39,077 nucleotides of DNA from Beijerinckiaceae bacterium (GCA_947453155.1 CANGFE010000021.1:1-39077), one strand, 5' to 3'. Counted from the first letter of the stretch, positions 1-8,964 are shown. The notes: generated by a model not told the origin, from the sequence alone. A program made the numbers and translations.

Positions 1-443
<443 letters not shown>

Positions 444-734
444 TTACTTGCCGAGGACGCCCATGATGTCGCTTTCCTTCATGATCAGCAGGTCCTGACC
501 GTCGAGCTTGACCTCGGTGCCAGACCACTTGCCGAACAGAACGCGGTCACCAGCCTTCACGTCGAGGGCGACGAGCTTGCCGCTTTCATCGCGGGCGCCG
601 GGGCCAACAGCGACCACTTGGCCTTCCTGCGGCTTTTCCTTGGCGGTGTCAGGGATGATAATGCCACCCTTGGTCTTCTCTTCGCTTTCAATGCGCTTGA
701 CGACGACGCGGTCGTGCAGGGGACGGAACTTCAT
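444..734 (-). CDS. groES: Co-chaperonin GroES (Hsp10)
   Basis: Lid protein of the GroEL folding chamber, cytosolic, seven subunits per ring. The 96-residue product begins [14 protein letters not shown] and has the mobile-loop segment [16 protein letters not shown] (about residues 16-31) that docks to GroEL, followed by the usual beta-barrel pattern ending MGVLGK. The length matches the family. An upstream in-frame extension to 779 exists, but the start at 734 fits the universal GroES N-terminus and has AGGAAA upstream. It is the first gene of the groES-groEL operon. About 70 bases of leader separate it from a CIRCE operator, so HrcA repression and RpoH activation are both expected. Confidence 0.98.
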   Translation of the reverse strand: MKFRPLHDRVVVKRIESEEKTKGGIIIPDTAKEKPQEGQVVAVGPGARDESGKLVALDVKAGDRVLFGKWSGTEVKLDGQDLLIMKESDIMGVLGK

Positions 735-806
735 GGTCTCTTTTCCTTTGACTGAGGCGCCGGGACCGGCCGCCTCCATACAGCGGGAAGCTTCTTGGGA
801 AGCCTG

Positions 807-833
807 TTAGCACTCACATGATTGGAGTGCCAA
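807..833 (-). promoter_or_regulatory. CIRCE operator (HrcA binding site)
   Basis: Inverted repeat TTAGCACTC, nine-base spacer, GAGTGCCAA. Both arms match the CIRCE consensus (TTAGCACTC-N9-GAGTGCTAA), with one mismatch in the second arm. It lies just downstream of the predicted heat-shock promoter and upstream of groES, the classic position for repression by HrcA. Confidence 0.95.
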
Positions 834-846
834 CAGTCGGCTTTGG

Positions 847-875
847 AGATAGGTGGGGGGCTTCACGGCGTCAAG
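847..875 (-). promoter_or_regulatory. Heat-shock (RpoH-type) promoter for groESL
   Basis: On the minus strand CTTG (875-872) is followed by 18 bases and then CCTATCT (853-847). This matches the alphaproteobacterial sigma-32 consensus CTTG-N17/18-CYTATNT. The predicted transcription start would fall a few bases before the CIRCE element. The -35 also reads TTGACG, so some housekeeping sigma-70 recognition is possible. Confidence 0.75.
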
Positions 876-905
876 GAGCAGCTAAGACAAAAAAAATGCT
901 GGTTA

Positions 906-2423
906 ATGCGCCTTGCCATGGCGCGGATGCAGAGCCAACGACCGCCTCATGCTAGAAAGAGCCAACCGCCCGCCCGAAAAGACCGCGCAGCCGTGCTCGT
1001 AATTTCTATTAACATATTCAATTTGCTGGTGAATTTCTTCATCGGCCTGGTCGTCGCGGCCTTTCTGGGGCCCGATTCCTTTGGCCGTTTCGCCGTCGCT
1101 CTGGGCGCGGGCAGCCTGCTTCAAGCGCTTTTCTTCGGCTGGCTGCGTTTGGCAGCCGCCCGATATTATTCCGAAACCGCACGCACAAGCCGCCCAGATC
1201 TGCGGGCAAGCCTCGATAGCGCCTTCTGGGCCTTGGGCGGGATGGCTTTGGGCCTTGGCGCCATCGGAACCCTGGTCGCGCCGCTGGCGGGCCTCGATCG
1301 GGACCTCGTTTTCTGGGCTTTGGCCTTTTGCGCCTGCAATGGCGCTTTTGAATATCAGCTCGCTTTGCTGCGCGCCCGTTTCGATGACCGCGCCTATGCC
1401 CTGCTGATCTTTGCCAAAAACATTCTCTCTCTGGCGCTCACGGCGGGCGTGGCTTGGGCGACCGCCTCGCCGGGCCTGACTTTGGCGGGGACAGCGGCGA
1501 GCGTTGCGATCTCGACCCTTTTGCTGCATGCGCGACTGAAAGATCCCCACGCGCGACAGGCCCAAAGCAATATGGCCACCATCCGCGAGACGCTCGCTTA
1601 CGCGCTGCCTTTGTCTTTCTCGCTCATTCTGTTTGCTTTAATCCCGCTCGCCAATCGGGCACTGGGCGCGCGTTTCAGTGATTTTGCCGAAGCGGGCCAA
1701 TTGGCGCTCGCGCAAGATGTTGGCTTGAAACTCGTGCTCACCATTGGCACGGCGATGGATCAACTCCTGTTCCAGCTTGCCGTGCGCGAACATGAAACGG
1801 GCGGGCGCAGCAGCGGCCAAGCTCAAGTTGCCTCGAACATGACCCTCATGGCGGCGCTTTTCATGCCCGCCTTGGTTGGCACATGGCTCGTTCTACCGAG
1901 TTTTGAAGTGCTGATCATTCCCCATGAATTCCGTGGCGACTTCGCCAATGCACTGACCATTCTTCTGCCCGGCCTCGTCTGCTATGGGCTGATGACTTTC
2001 GCGCTGGCACCGGCCTTCCAGATCGCGCAACGCACATGGCCCGTCATTGCGGCAGCCGCCAGCGCCTGCCTTGCCGATGTGCTGCTGCTGATGCTGCTGC
2101 CGCCCAGCTGGGATGTCGATATGCTCGCACTCGCCCAGTCAGGGGCGCTGATGTGCGGCTTTCTCACACTTTTGGCGCTTTCGCCTCTGGCCAAACCAAC
2201 CTGGCCCAAGATGCAAGACCTCCTCGGTCTCCTCGTTGCAACAGCGGCCATGACAGGCTCTGTCTGGCCATTGCGCGATATGGCGCCCGGTTTGAGCGCG
2301 CTCATGACACAAGCGGCCCTGGGCGGATTCATCTATCTCATTGTGCTATTATCTTTTGATGTCGCGGGTTTACGTCAGAACATCAAAAATTGGCGCAGAT
2401 TTTTGTCGCCCTCAAAAAGCTGA
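906..2423 (+). CDS. Wzx-like polysaccharide flippase / lipopolysaccharide biosynthesis membrane protein
   Basis: Polytopic inner-membrane protein of about 505 residues with a pattern of roughly a dozen or more hydrophobic helices, starting at LVISINIFNLLVNFFIGLVV and continuing to the C-terminus. The N-terminal topology and the AAFLGPDSFGRFAVALG segment resemble Wzx/MATE-fold flippases (polysaccharide biosynthesis protein family), which move lipid-linked sugar units across the membrane. The start is uncertain: a TTG at 822 inside the CIRCE element opens the longest frame, ATGs occur at 906, 918 and 927, and none has a clear Shine-Dalgarno. No glycosyltransferases lie nearby, so the substrate cannot be inferred. 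It is transcribed divergently from groES. The assignment is by overall resemblance, not by a diagnostic motif. Confidence 0.75.
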   Translation: MRLAMARMQSQRPPHARKSQPPARKDRAAVLVISINIFNLLVNFFIGLVVAAFLGPDSFGRFAVALGAGSLLQALFFGWLRLAAARYYSETARTSRPDLRASLDSAFWALGGMALGLGAIGTLVAPLAGLDRDLVFWALAFCACNGAFEYQLALLRARFDDRAYALLIFAKNILSLALTAGVAWATASPGLTLAGTAASVAISTLLLHARLKDPHARQAQSNMATIRETLAYALPLSFSLILFALIPLANRALGARFSDFAEAGQLALAQDVGLKLVLTIGTAMDQLLFQLAVREHETGGRSSGQAQVASNMTLMAALFMPALVGTWLVLPSFEVLIIPHEFRGDFANALTILLPGLVCYGLMTFALAPAFQIAQRTWPVIAAAASACLADVLLLMLLPPSWDVDMLALAQSGALMCGFLTLLALSPLAKPTWPKMQDLLGLLVATAAMTGSVWPLRDMAPGLSALMTQAALGGFIYLIVLLSFDVAGLRQNIKNWRRFLSPSKS

Positions 2424-2569
2424 CAATCCCACTATCTTAGAAACGACAAATTTCGTCGCGATGAAGCTTCGCCAAATTTATAATTATATAAAATACTGAA
2501 AGCAGTACATTTTTCTCGTAACAAGAACGCACTGCGCAGATACACTTAGCTCTTAAAGAGTTGAGCAAA

Positions 2570-2920
2570 ATGCAGTTTCGTCAAGACTATACCCACTTTG
2601 CTATGCGCAGGTTGAAACTATGTCGTATGGAGCGACAATGTTTCAAAGTCTCTCCGCAGATTCCGCTCGAAGTGTTTTTGCTCCTCGGCGCCAATCATGG
2701 CGCTTTGCCACTCAGCGAGATATACGAACAAATCCCGGCGACGGAAAAAGCCATCCGGCTTCATCTGCACAGCCTGGTCTCGTCGGGCTTGATTGCGGAA
2801 CAACAGGGGCGTGAGGACAAGCGCTCCAAAGAAATCGCGCTCACCAACAGCGGCTTTGAAATGTTGTCCAAGTATGTCGCGGAATATAAAGACTTCCGCC
2901 TTGCTGAAGGCAGCGAATGA
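2570..2920 (+). CDS. Small winged-helix (MarR-like) DNA-binding protein
   Basis: A 116-residue protein with a single winged helix-turn-helix: the helix pair LPLSEIYEQIPATEKAIRLH is followed by LHSLVSSGLIAEQQ, a basic wing (GREDKRSKEIALT) and a C-terminal helix. This arrangement matches MarR/PadR-type regulators but lacks the long dimerisation helices of full MarR proteins. The N-terminus is unusually basic and cysteine-containing. The ATG at 2570 is preceded by AAAGAG about 10 bases upstream; a TTG at 2561 and later ATGs are alternatives. The gene is monocistronic, preceded by an AT-rich stretch and followed by a strong terminator. The target is unknown. Confidence 0.7.
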   Translation: MQFRQDYTHFAMRRLKLCRMERQCFKVSPQIPLEVFLLLGANHGALPLSEIYEQIPATEKAIRLHLHSLVSSGLIAEQQGREDKRSKEIALTNSGFEMLSKYVAEYKDFRLAEGSE

Positions 2921-2921
2921 A

Positions 2922-2950
2922 AAGGGCCGCAAAATGCGGCCCTTCTTTAT
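2922..2950 (+). terminator. Rho-independent terminator (works on both strands)
   Basis: AAGGGCCGC and GCGGCCCTT form a perfect nine-pair stem with loop AAAAT, followed by CTTTATT. It sits between the winged-helix gene (plus) and the DUF2076 gene (minus, stop at 2954). The A-run on the other side of the stem lets it serve the converging transcript too. Confidence 0.85.
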
Positions 2951-2953
2951 TCC

Positions 2954-3643
2954 TCACGTATCAAACGAGCCGCCATCGCCGCCGGAATCCCAGCTGCTGC
3001 CACCATCATCATAGGAGGCGGGCTGGATGTAATCACTGCCCGCTGAGGGCGTGGACGGGGGATCAAAAACACCACCCGTAATATCCTGCGAAGCATTGCT
3101 TGCGGATGCGCCTGCATCATTGCCCGCAATGCCATGCGTATTATTGTTGCCAGAGAAAAGCGACGACAGGGAATTGGCGAGCAAGACGCCGCCTGCCACG
3201 CCGGCTGCCATGCCCAAAGCATTGCGCAAGAACGAGCCGCCTTGCGGCGCTGCCGCCTGTTGCTGTTGCGCATAAGAGGGTTGCGGCACAGAAGGAACAG
3301 AGCCTGCGCCCCACGGACCCGTCGGGCGCGGTGCGCCGGTGGAGGGCACAGAGCCACGCGCACCGCCGCCAAAGACTGAGCCGAGAAAACCGCCTGATGC
3401 GGGCGCGGCAGCGGTCTGTTGCTGCTGAGCCAGATTGCGTTCCAATTCTTCAATTCGTGCGACGGCCTTTTTTAATCCCTCTTCCTGCACGATCACGGCT
3501 TGCGCCATGAGATAGGGCGCATAGGGCTGGGCGCGGACTTGCTCGGCAATGAAAGCCTCAGCCTCGGGATCACGTGTATTGCCGGAGGCCGAGCGAACCC
3601 GATCGAATAATTCGGTCAGAAGCTGGCGTTCATCAGGGGTCAT
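2954..3643 (-). CDS. DUF2076 domain-containing protein
   Basis: A 229-residue protein starting MTPDERQLLTELFDRVR, the typical opening of the DUF2076 family. The first ~85 residues form charged helices, including GLKKAVARIEELERNLAQQ (coiled coil). Gln/Ala/Pro/Gly-rich low-complexity sequence follows, with one hydrophobic segment (FLRNALGMAAGVAGGVLLANSL) resembling a glycine-zipper membrane helix. The tail is Asn/Ser/Gly/Asp-rich and ends GGDGGSFDT. The biochemical role of the family is unknown; members are annotated as periplasmic or membrane-associated. The start at 3643 has AAGGAA upstream and matches the family N-terminus, so the longer frame to 3730 is rejected. It is divergent from the HPF-like gene. 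Confidence 0.85.
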   Translation of the reverse strand: MTPDERQLLTELFDRVRSASGNTRDPEAEAFIAEQVRAQPYAPYLMAQAVIVQEEGLKKAVARIEELERNLAQQQQTAAAPASGGFLGSVFGGGARGSVPSTGAPRPTGPWGAGSVPSVPQPSYAQQQQAAAPQGGSFLRNALGMAAGVAGGVLLANSLSSLFSGNNNTHGIAGNDAGASASNASQDITGGVFDPPSTPSAGSDYIQPASYDDGGSSWDSGGDGGSFDT

Positions 3644-3807
3644 CGGAACCGTTCCTTCAAAGGTCAGCGCAAAGCGCCACAGCACGAATATGGGGGCGCT
3701 TGGGCGCGCGTAAAAGCCCCCTCCCCGCAATCTCTCTTCACGCCTGCGTCAGGACGCAACCGCCCGCGCGCGCCGCGCATTGCCCCACAGATGGGCAGGA
3801 GATGACC

Positions 3808-4173
3808 ATGATCGTGAAGGTGGACACGCCTCTAATCACGTTTGAAAGCAACAACCACGATATCGGGGATGCGTTGCGCCAGCATGGGCGCAGCGAGATC
3901 GAGAAAATGGCGGAAAAATACTTCGACCGCCTGATCTCAGCCTCGGTCCATTTCAAAGAAGAGGGAATCACGACCCGCTGCAGCGTGACCGTGCAGATGG
4001 GCGGCCTGCCCATCATTTCGGGAGAGGCGAGCGCAAAACATTTGCGCTTCGCCCTGGATCAAGCCCTCGACAAGGTCGCCACCCGTCTGCGGCGGATGAA
4101 GCGCGAGCTTAGAGAAGATAAGCCCGCGCGTCTTGATAAGGGCGTACTGCCAGATGGCAGCCGCGTGCGGTGA
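3808..4173 (+). CDS. Short ribosome hibernation-promoting factor / RaiA-like protein
   Basis: A 121-residue basic protein with the beta-alpha-beta-beta-beta-alpha pattern of the S30AE (HPF/RaiA) domain: IGDALRQHGRSEIEKMAEKY (helix 1), ISASVHFKEE and TRCSVTVQMGG (strands), then FALDQALDKVATRLRRMKRE (helix 2). The family binds the 30S decoding centre and silences idle ribosomes. It lacks the C-terminal dimerisation domain of long HPF proteins. The ATG at 3808 has AGGAG six bases upstream; an ATG at 3802 lies too close to that site. It is not beside rpoN/ptsN, where the main alphaproteobacterial HPF gene normally lies, so it is likely a second paralogue. The stop lies 4 bases from the converging H1-like gene. 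Confidence 0.75.
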   Translation: MIVKVDTPLITFESNNHDIGDALRQHGRSEIEKMAEKYFDRLISASVHFKEEGITTRCSVTVQMGGLPIISGEASAKHLRFALDQALDKVATRLRRMKRELREDKPARLDKGVLPDGSRVR

Positions 4174-4177
4174 CGCC

Positions 4178-4891
4178 TTAGACCGGACGGCCCGCCAGAT
4201 AGGCCACAGCATCGCCAGCTTCAGGCAGGCTCGCCACCCATGCCGCCGTCATAGCAGAGGCGCCAGCGTCAGCTGCTGCGCGTGCCAATTGTTCTGCGGC
4301 ATCATCATGGCCCTGCGTGGCCAGACGCAAAGCTTCGACTGCCGTCACACCGGTTGCAGCATCCGCATGGAGCAAGGCTTTCACCAAATCAGCCAGTGAA
4401 GCGCCTTTGCGCGGACGCGTCGGCTTCGACACTTTGGTGCGGACGGAGACTTTGCGGGCAGACGACGTCTTCGGCGTTTCAGCCAGACGCGCACGGCCCG
4501 GACGGGCAGGCTTGCGAACGGCACGCGAAACGGACGCCGGAGCGGCTGCCTTCTTCGTCACTGCCTTCTTCGTCACTGCCTTCTTGGCCGCAGCCTTCTT
4601 GGGCGCTGCCTTTTTTGCAGCCGTCTTCTTCACGGCCTTTTTGGCGGAAGATTTCTTGGCGGCCTTTTTAGGGGCTGCTTTCTTGACGGCTTTCTTGGCC
4701 GTTTTCTTGGCAGCTTTTTTGACAGCCTTCTTAGGAGCCGCTTTCTTGGCAGCTTTCTTGGTCACCTTCTTGGCAGCTTTCTTGGCTGACTTTTTAGCAG
4801 CCTTCTTGGCTGCAGCCTTTTTCGTCGCTTTTTTCGGCGCCGCTTTTGCTGCTGCCTTCTTTGCCGTTTTCTTCTTCGCCGCTTTTGCCAT
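4178..4891 (-). CDS. Histone H1-like Lys/Ala-rich repeat protein
   Basis: A 237-residue protein. Residues 1 to about 120 consist almost wholly of tandem KKAAKK/APKKAAK repeats, as in bacterial H1-like proteins and AlgP. Residues 120-165 are Arg/Pro/Ser-rich. The last ~70 residues form a non-repetitive, Ala-rich helical domain (SLADLVKALLHADAATGVTA onward). The basic tail should bind DNA or RNA without strong sequence preference; the C-terminal part may be a separate interaction domain. The start at 4891 has AAGGAG at good spacing. The gene begins only 13 bases after the glcF stop on the same strand, so it may be co-transcribed with glcDEF. The repeat array is prone to length change between strains. 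Confidence 0.85.
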   Translation of the reverse strand: MAKAAKKKTAKKAAAKAAPKKATKKAAAKKAAKKSAKKAAKKVTKKAAKKAAPKKAVKKAAKKTAKKAVKKAAPKKAAKKSSAKKAVKKTAAKKAAPKKAAAKKAVTKKAVTKKAAAPASVSRAVRKPARPGRARLAETPKTSSARKVSVRTKVSKPTRPRKGASLADLVKALLHADAATGVTAVEALRLATQGHDDAAEQLARAAADAGASAMTAAWVASLPEAGDAVAYLAGRPV

Positions 4892-4904
4892 GGACTGAAA
4901 CTCC

Positions 4905-6242
4905 TTATTGCGCAGCCATCATAGTCTCAGGTTGCTTAAGGAATCCAAACTGCGCAAGAGGCTCTGGGATCGGCCCACCATTGGCCCAATCGACAAATTC
5001 AACCGTGTGAACCACCGGCACGCCGCTGCCCGATGACAATTGGGTCATGCAACCAATGTTTCCGGTCGCCACAGCCATCGGCTTGGTGCGCGCGATATTG
5101 GCCAGCTTGCGGGCTTTCAACTGGCCTGCGATCTCGGGCTGCAACATGTTGTAAGTGCCCGCAGAACCGCAACAAATATGCCCTTCCGGCACATCTTTCA
5201 CGACAAAGCCCATCGCCTTCAAAAGACGCTTGGGCTCGTCGCGCAATTGTTGCCCGTGCTGCATGGAACAGGCCGAATGATAGGCGAGAACCTGCCCCGT
5301 TTCGCGTACGGGCTTCAGTTCCAAAGTCACAAGATATTCACTGATATCTTTGGCAAGCGCCGACACGCGCGCCGCCTTTGGCGCATAAGCGGCATCATCG
5401 CGGAACATGAAGCCGTAATCTTTCACTGTCGTGCCGCAGCCCGATGCCGTAATGAGAATCGCATCCAGCCCACCGCGGTCAGCTTCGGCCAGCCATAAAT
5501 CAATATTGCGGCGGGCAAAGCCCAGCGCGTCATGCTCTTGGCCCATGTGATGGACGAGCGCGCCACAGCAGCCCTCCCCCTTCACATCCACCGCCTCAAT
5601 ACCATTGCGCGCCAAAAGCCGGCGCGTGGCGGCATTGATGGAAGGTTTGAGAACCGGCTGCGCGCAACCTTCGAGAATGATCACGCGCCCGCGCTTGGCG
5701 CCTTGCACAGATACGATCTCTGGCACGGCGCGCGCCGGAAATTGCAGCGGCGCCAGATCGATCATGGCGGCCAGTCGCGGACCGAGGATCGGCAGACCTG
5801 CAATAAAAGGACGCAAAGGCTTCATCAGGATCGCACCAGCTGCCGCCAGCCGGAACCGCTCGCGATGGGGCAGAATGAACCGCAAAAGCGCACGCAAGGC
5901 GCGATCTGGCAAAGGGCGCTTATAGGTCTGTTCAATATAAGCGCGCGCATGGTCGACCAGATGCATGTAATGCACGCCAGACGGACAGGTGGTCATGCAA
6001 GACAGGCAGGACAGGCAGCGGTCGATATGCTTGACCACCTCCGGCGTCGCCGGTTTGCCATTCTCCAGCATGTCCTTGATGAGATAGATGCGCCCGCGGG
6101 GTGAATCGAGCTCGTCGCCCTTCAGCAAATAGGTCGGGCACGTCGCGGTGCAAAAGCCGCAATGCACGCAGCTGCGGAGGATCTTTTCAGATGCCTCCAT
6201 CTGCGGCTGTGCCAATTGTTCCGGTTTGAAATTGGTTTGCAT
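4905..6242 (-). CDS. glcF: Glycolate oxidase iron-sulfur subunit GlcF
   Basis: Electron-transfer subunit of the membrane-associated glycolate dehydrogenase, passing electrons from the flavin subunits to the respiratory chain. The 445-residue product has two 4Fe-4S motifs, C25-C28-C31-C35 and C76-C79-C82-C86, each followed by proline. Two cysteine-rich CCG domains follow (GEGCCGALVHHMG in the middle and EGHICCGSAGTYNML near the C-terminus). Length and order match GlcF. It is the third gene of the glcD-glcE-glcF unit, starting three bases after glcE ends. The reaction is glycolate to glyoxylate; related enzymes also take D-lactate. Confidence 0.95.
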   Translation of the reverse strand: MQTNFKPEQLAQPQMEASEKILRSCVHCGFCTATCPTYLLKGDELDSPRGRIYLIKDMLENGKPATPEVVKHIDRCLSCLSCMTTCPSGVHYMHLVDHARAYIEQTYKRPLPDRALRALLRFILPHRERFRLAAAGAILMKPLRPFIAGLPILGPRLAAMIDLAPLQFPARAVPEIVSVQGAKRGRVIILEGCAQPVLKPSINAATRRLLARNGIEAVDVKGEGCCGALVHHMGQEHDALGFARRNIDLWLAEADRGGLDAILITASGCGTTVKDYGFMFRDDAAYAPKAARVSALAKDISEYLVTLELKPVRETGQVLAYHSACSMQHGQQLRDEPKRLLKAMGFVVKDVPEGHICCGSAGTYNMLQPEIAGQLKARKLANIARTKPMAVATGNIGCMTQLSSGSGVPVVHTVEFVDWANGGPIPEPLAQFGFLKQPETMMAAQ

Positions 6243-6245
6243 GGC

Positions 6246-7463
6246 TCACACCCCCGCATACATGCGGCCGGGATTGAAAATCCCGTCAGGATCAAAACTC
6301 TGCTTGATGCCCGAGGTCACTTTCATCAGCGCCGCACCCAAGGGGGCAAAGACATCCTGGGTTTTGCGAATGTCGTCGGGTGCACGCATCAGCGTGGCAT
6401 GACCATGGGCTTCGGCCACAGCCGCGCGGATCCGCAAAGCACCAGCATCATCGCCCGGCATGACCGCGAGCCAGATAAGCCCGCCGCCCCAATCATAAAA
6501 ATAACGCGCGCCCAAGCTCTCCGAAATCGCCCGCATGCAGGCGGTTGCCTTATGAGCTGGCAGCGAAAGTTTCCAGATCGCCGGACCATGCGCCTTGGCC
6601 AGCGGCTTCACTTGCGCAATGTCGCGCCAGAGCGCGGCGCTCACCTCACCCTCAAGGCGACGCAGCGCGCCGAAGGGCGCCAAGCGGTCTGTGAGTTTTT
6701 GCGCGCGATAGGCGAGCGAGACGTCATCGCGCTCGAGACGCAACAACGTCTGCGCGCCCGTGCCGTCATGTCCTGTGGGCAAATGCGCGGCACCGCTCAC
6801 TTCGAACGGCGAAGACAAAGCCGAGCCCATGGCCGCAATGGCGCGCTCATCATCGAGGCCATCGAGAATGAGCGTGGCTTGCGCCTGCGGGCGCGGCAGA
6901 AGTTTGAACGTCACTTCTGTCAGCAGGCCCAAAGTGCCATGCGAACCACAGGTGAGTTTCACCAAATCAAGACCGGTGACATTTTTCATCACGCGGCCAC
7001 CCGATTTCACGGCTTGCGCTTCGCCATTGACGAGACGCACGCCGATCAAAGCATCGCGCGCTGCGCCTGTCTGGATGCGCCGCGGGCCTGACAGGTTACA
7101 CGCCGCTATAGCGCCAATCGTCGGCTCGCCGCTCGTGCCGTAAAGCGCGCGATAATCGGCGGGCTCGAAAGGCAACATCTGGCCTTTGGCAGCAAGCGCT
7201 GCTTCGACTTCCGCCAAAGGCGTGCCCGCACGTGCGGAAATGACCAGTTCAGCGGGCTCATAAAGCGTAATGCCAGTCAGGCGGCGCGTGGACAGCACCG
7301 CATCAGCGGGCACGGGACGGCCGAGCCCCGCACGCGTGCCGCCACCTTCAATCGCCAGCGACCAGCGGTCTAGACGCGCTTGTTTGACGATAGCGCAAGC
7401 CTCTTGCTCGCTTTGCGGCTCCAGCCGCTGCATCAACTGCGTCACGATTTCAGTTCCTGCCAT
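6246..7463 (-). CDS. glcE: Glycolate oxidase FAD-binding subunit GlcE
   Basis: Second flavin subunit of glycolate oxidase, 405 residues. It has the FAD_binding_4 (PCMH-type) pattern: RWSLAIEGGGTRAGLG, LSTRRLTGITLYEP, the pyrophosphate-contact segment GEPTIGAIAACNLSGPRRI and GGRVMKNVTGLDLVKLTCGS. The C-terminus ends FDPDGIFNPGRMYAG, the usual closing motif of this oxidase family. The ATG at 7463 overlaps the end of glcD by 14 bases, which supports translational coupling; the longer frame to 7745 would lie inside glcD and is rejected. It acts with GlcD and GlcF as one complex. Confidence 0.95.
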   Translation of the reverse strand: MAGTEIVTQLMQRLEPQSEQEACAIVKQARLDRWSLAIEGGGTRAGLGRPVPADAVLSTRRLTGITLYEPAELVISARAGTPLAEVEAALAAKGQMLPFEPADYRALYGTSGEPTIGAIAACNLSGPRRIQTGAARDALIGVRLVNGEAQAVKSGGRVMKNVTGLDLVKLTCGSHGTLGLLTEVTFKLLPRPQAQATLILDGLDDERAIAAMGSALSSPFEVSGAAHLPTGHDGTGAQTLLRLERDDVSLAYRAQKLTDRLAPFGALRRLEGEVSAALWRDIAQVKPLAKAHGPAIWKLSLPAHKATACMRAISESLGARYFYDWGGGLIWLAVMPGDDAGALRIRAAVAEAHGHATLMRAPDDIRKTQDVFAPLGAALMKVTSGIKQSFDPDGIFNPGRMYAGV

Positions 7464-8877
7464 CGAGCGGAAAGACTTTGGCCGGATTGAGCAGCCATTG
7501 CGGATCAAACACCGCGCGCACGCGCATCTGCTGGCGCAAATCTTCTTCCGTAAATTGATAGCGCATGAGATCGCGCTTCTCGATGCCCACGCCATGCTCG
7601 CCGGTAAGGCACCCGCCCGCGTCAACGCAGAGCTTGAGCAATTCCAGCCCGATATATTCGGCAGATGCCGCGGATTTGGGATCATTGACATCAAACATGA
7701 TGAGCGGATGCATATTGCCATCGCCCGCATGGAACACATTGGCAACGCGATGACCCGCGGCCGCGCAAATCTCGCCCGTGCGTTTCAGCACATAAGAGAG
7801 CTGGCCGGTCGGCACAGTGCCATCCATGCAAATATAATCAGCCAGACGCCCTGTTGCGCCGAAAGCTGATTTGCGACCCTTCCAGATAGCGGCTGTTTCC
7901 ATCGCGCTTTTGCTTTCGCGCACGACGCGCACATTGTGCTGCTTGGCAATGTCGATGATTTTGGCGAGCTGCGCATCCATCTCGACAGCAGAGCCCTCGA
8001 CCTCGATGATCAGCATGGCGCCTACATCCAGCGGATAGCCCGCCTTGGCAAAAGCCTCACAAATAGCAATGGCTTCTTTGTCCATGAACTCCATAGCGAC
8101 AGGAATAATGCCCGCCCCAATAATGGCGGCAACACAAGCGCCCGCTTCTTCGCTGGTGTCAAAACCAAAGAGCACGGGGCGCGCATCTTCGGCCATAGGC
8201 AGAATCCGCACCACAGCTTCCGTCACAATACCAAGCTGGCCTTCGGAGCCGACCATCACGCCGAGCAGATCATAGCCGGGCGCATCCATCGCCTCGCCAC
8301 CGAGATCGAGAATGGTGCCATCCATCTGCACCATGCGCACGCCCAGAACATTATTTGTCGTCACACCATATTTCAGACAATGCGCACCGCCTGAATTCAT
8401 GCCGATATTGCCGCCGATCGTGCAGGCGAGCTGCGATGAGGGATCGGGCGCGTAGAAAAAACCTTCCGCTGATACGGCTTCGGTGATCGACAGATTGGTG
8501 ACACCTGCCTGCACACGCGCGGTGCGATTGGGAAAATTCACATCAAGAATACGATTGAGTTTCGACAGGCCCAGCACAATTGCATCGGTCTGTGGAATAG
8601 CGCCGCCCGACAAAGACGTGCCAGCACCCCGCGCCACCACTTTCACGCCCTGCTCATGGCAAAAGCGCAGAACGGCAGAGACTTCTTCCGTTGTTGTGGG
8701 CAGAGCAACGGCCAAGGGCACGCGGCGATAGGCGGTGAACGCATCCGTCTCGAAAGCGCGGCGCTCATCCTCGGTGGTGATCAGCGCCTCGGGCGGCAAG
8801 AGCGGCGCGAGACCGGCCAGAATTTCATCGCGGCGCGCCAGAATGGCGTCGTCCGGCAAGGGGAAGGGAATGGACAT
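7450..8877 (-). CDS. glcD: Glycolate oxidase catalytic FAD subunit GlcD
   Basis: Catalytic flavoprotein subunit of 475 residues. It shows the FAD_binding_4 domain (VVARGAGTSLSGGAIP, GFFYAPDPSSQLACTIGGNI, CLKYGVTTNNVLGVR, YDLLGVMVGSEGQLGIVTEA) and the FAD-oxidase C domain with FHAGDGNMHPLIMFD and GCLTGEHGVGIEKR, where the histidines match the active-site region of the family. It ends FDPQWLLNPAKVFP. It is the first gene of glcDEF. About 90 bases upstream separate it from DUF3422 on the same strand, leaving room for a promoter, although I see no strong one. D-lactate dehydrogenases of the same family are the main alternative; the glcE and glcF partners favour glycolate oxidase. Confidence 0.95.
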   Translation of the reverse strand: MSIPFPLPDDAILARRDEILAGLAPLLPPEALITTEDERRAFETDAFTAYRRVPLAVALPTTTEEVSAVLRFCHEQGVKVVARGAGTSLSGGAIPQTDAIVLGLSKLNRILDVNFPNRTARVQAGVTNLSITEAVSAEGFFYAPDPSSQLACTIGGNIGMNSGGAHCLKYGVTTNNVLGVRMVQMDGTILDLGGEAMDAPGYDLLGVMVGSEGQLGIVTEAVVRILPMAEDARPVLFGFDTSEEAGACVAAIIGAGIIPVAMEFMDKEAIAICEAFAKAGYPLDVGAMLIIEVEGSAVEMDAQLAKIIDIAKQHNVRVVRESKSAMETAAIWKGRKSAFGATGRLADYICMDGTVPTGQLSYVLKRTGEICAAAGHRVANVFHAGDGNMHPLIMFDVNDPKSAASAEYIGLELLKLCVDAGGCLTGEHGVGIEKRDLMRYQFTEEDLRQQMRVRAVFDPQWLLNPAKVFPLDGRN

Positions 8878-8964
8878 GCGTTTGCGCCCGTGTGTGTGAC
8901 TGGCCCCATCATAGCCGATGGGCCGCCAAACAACACTGCGACATCTGTCGCGGACCCGTCACAA

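Noticed and set aside
4317-4898. 193-residue Ala/Phe-rich reading frame on the plus strand
   Set aside because: It is the antisense image of the Lys/Ala repeat gene (lysine codons read backwards as Phe/Leu); no ribosome site and no independent signal.
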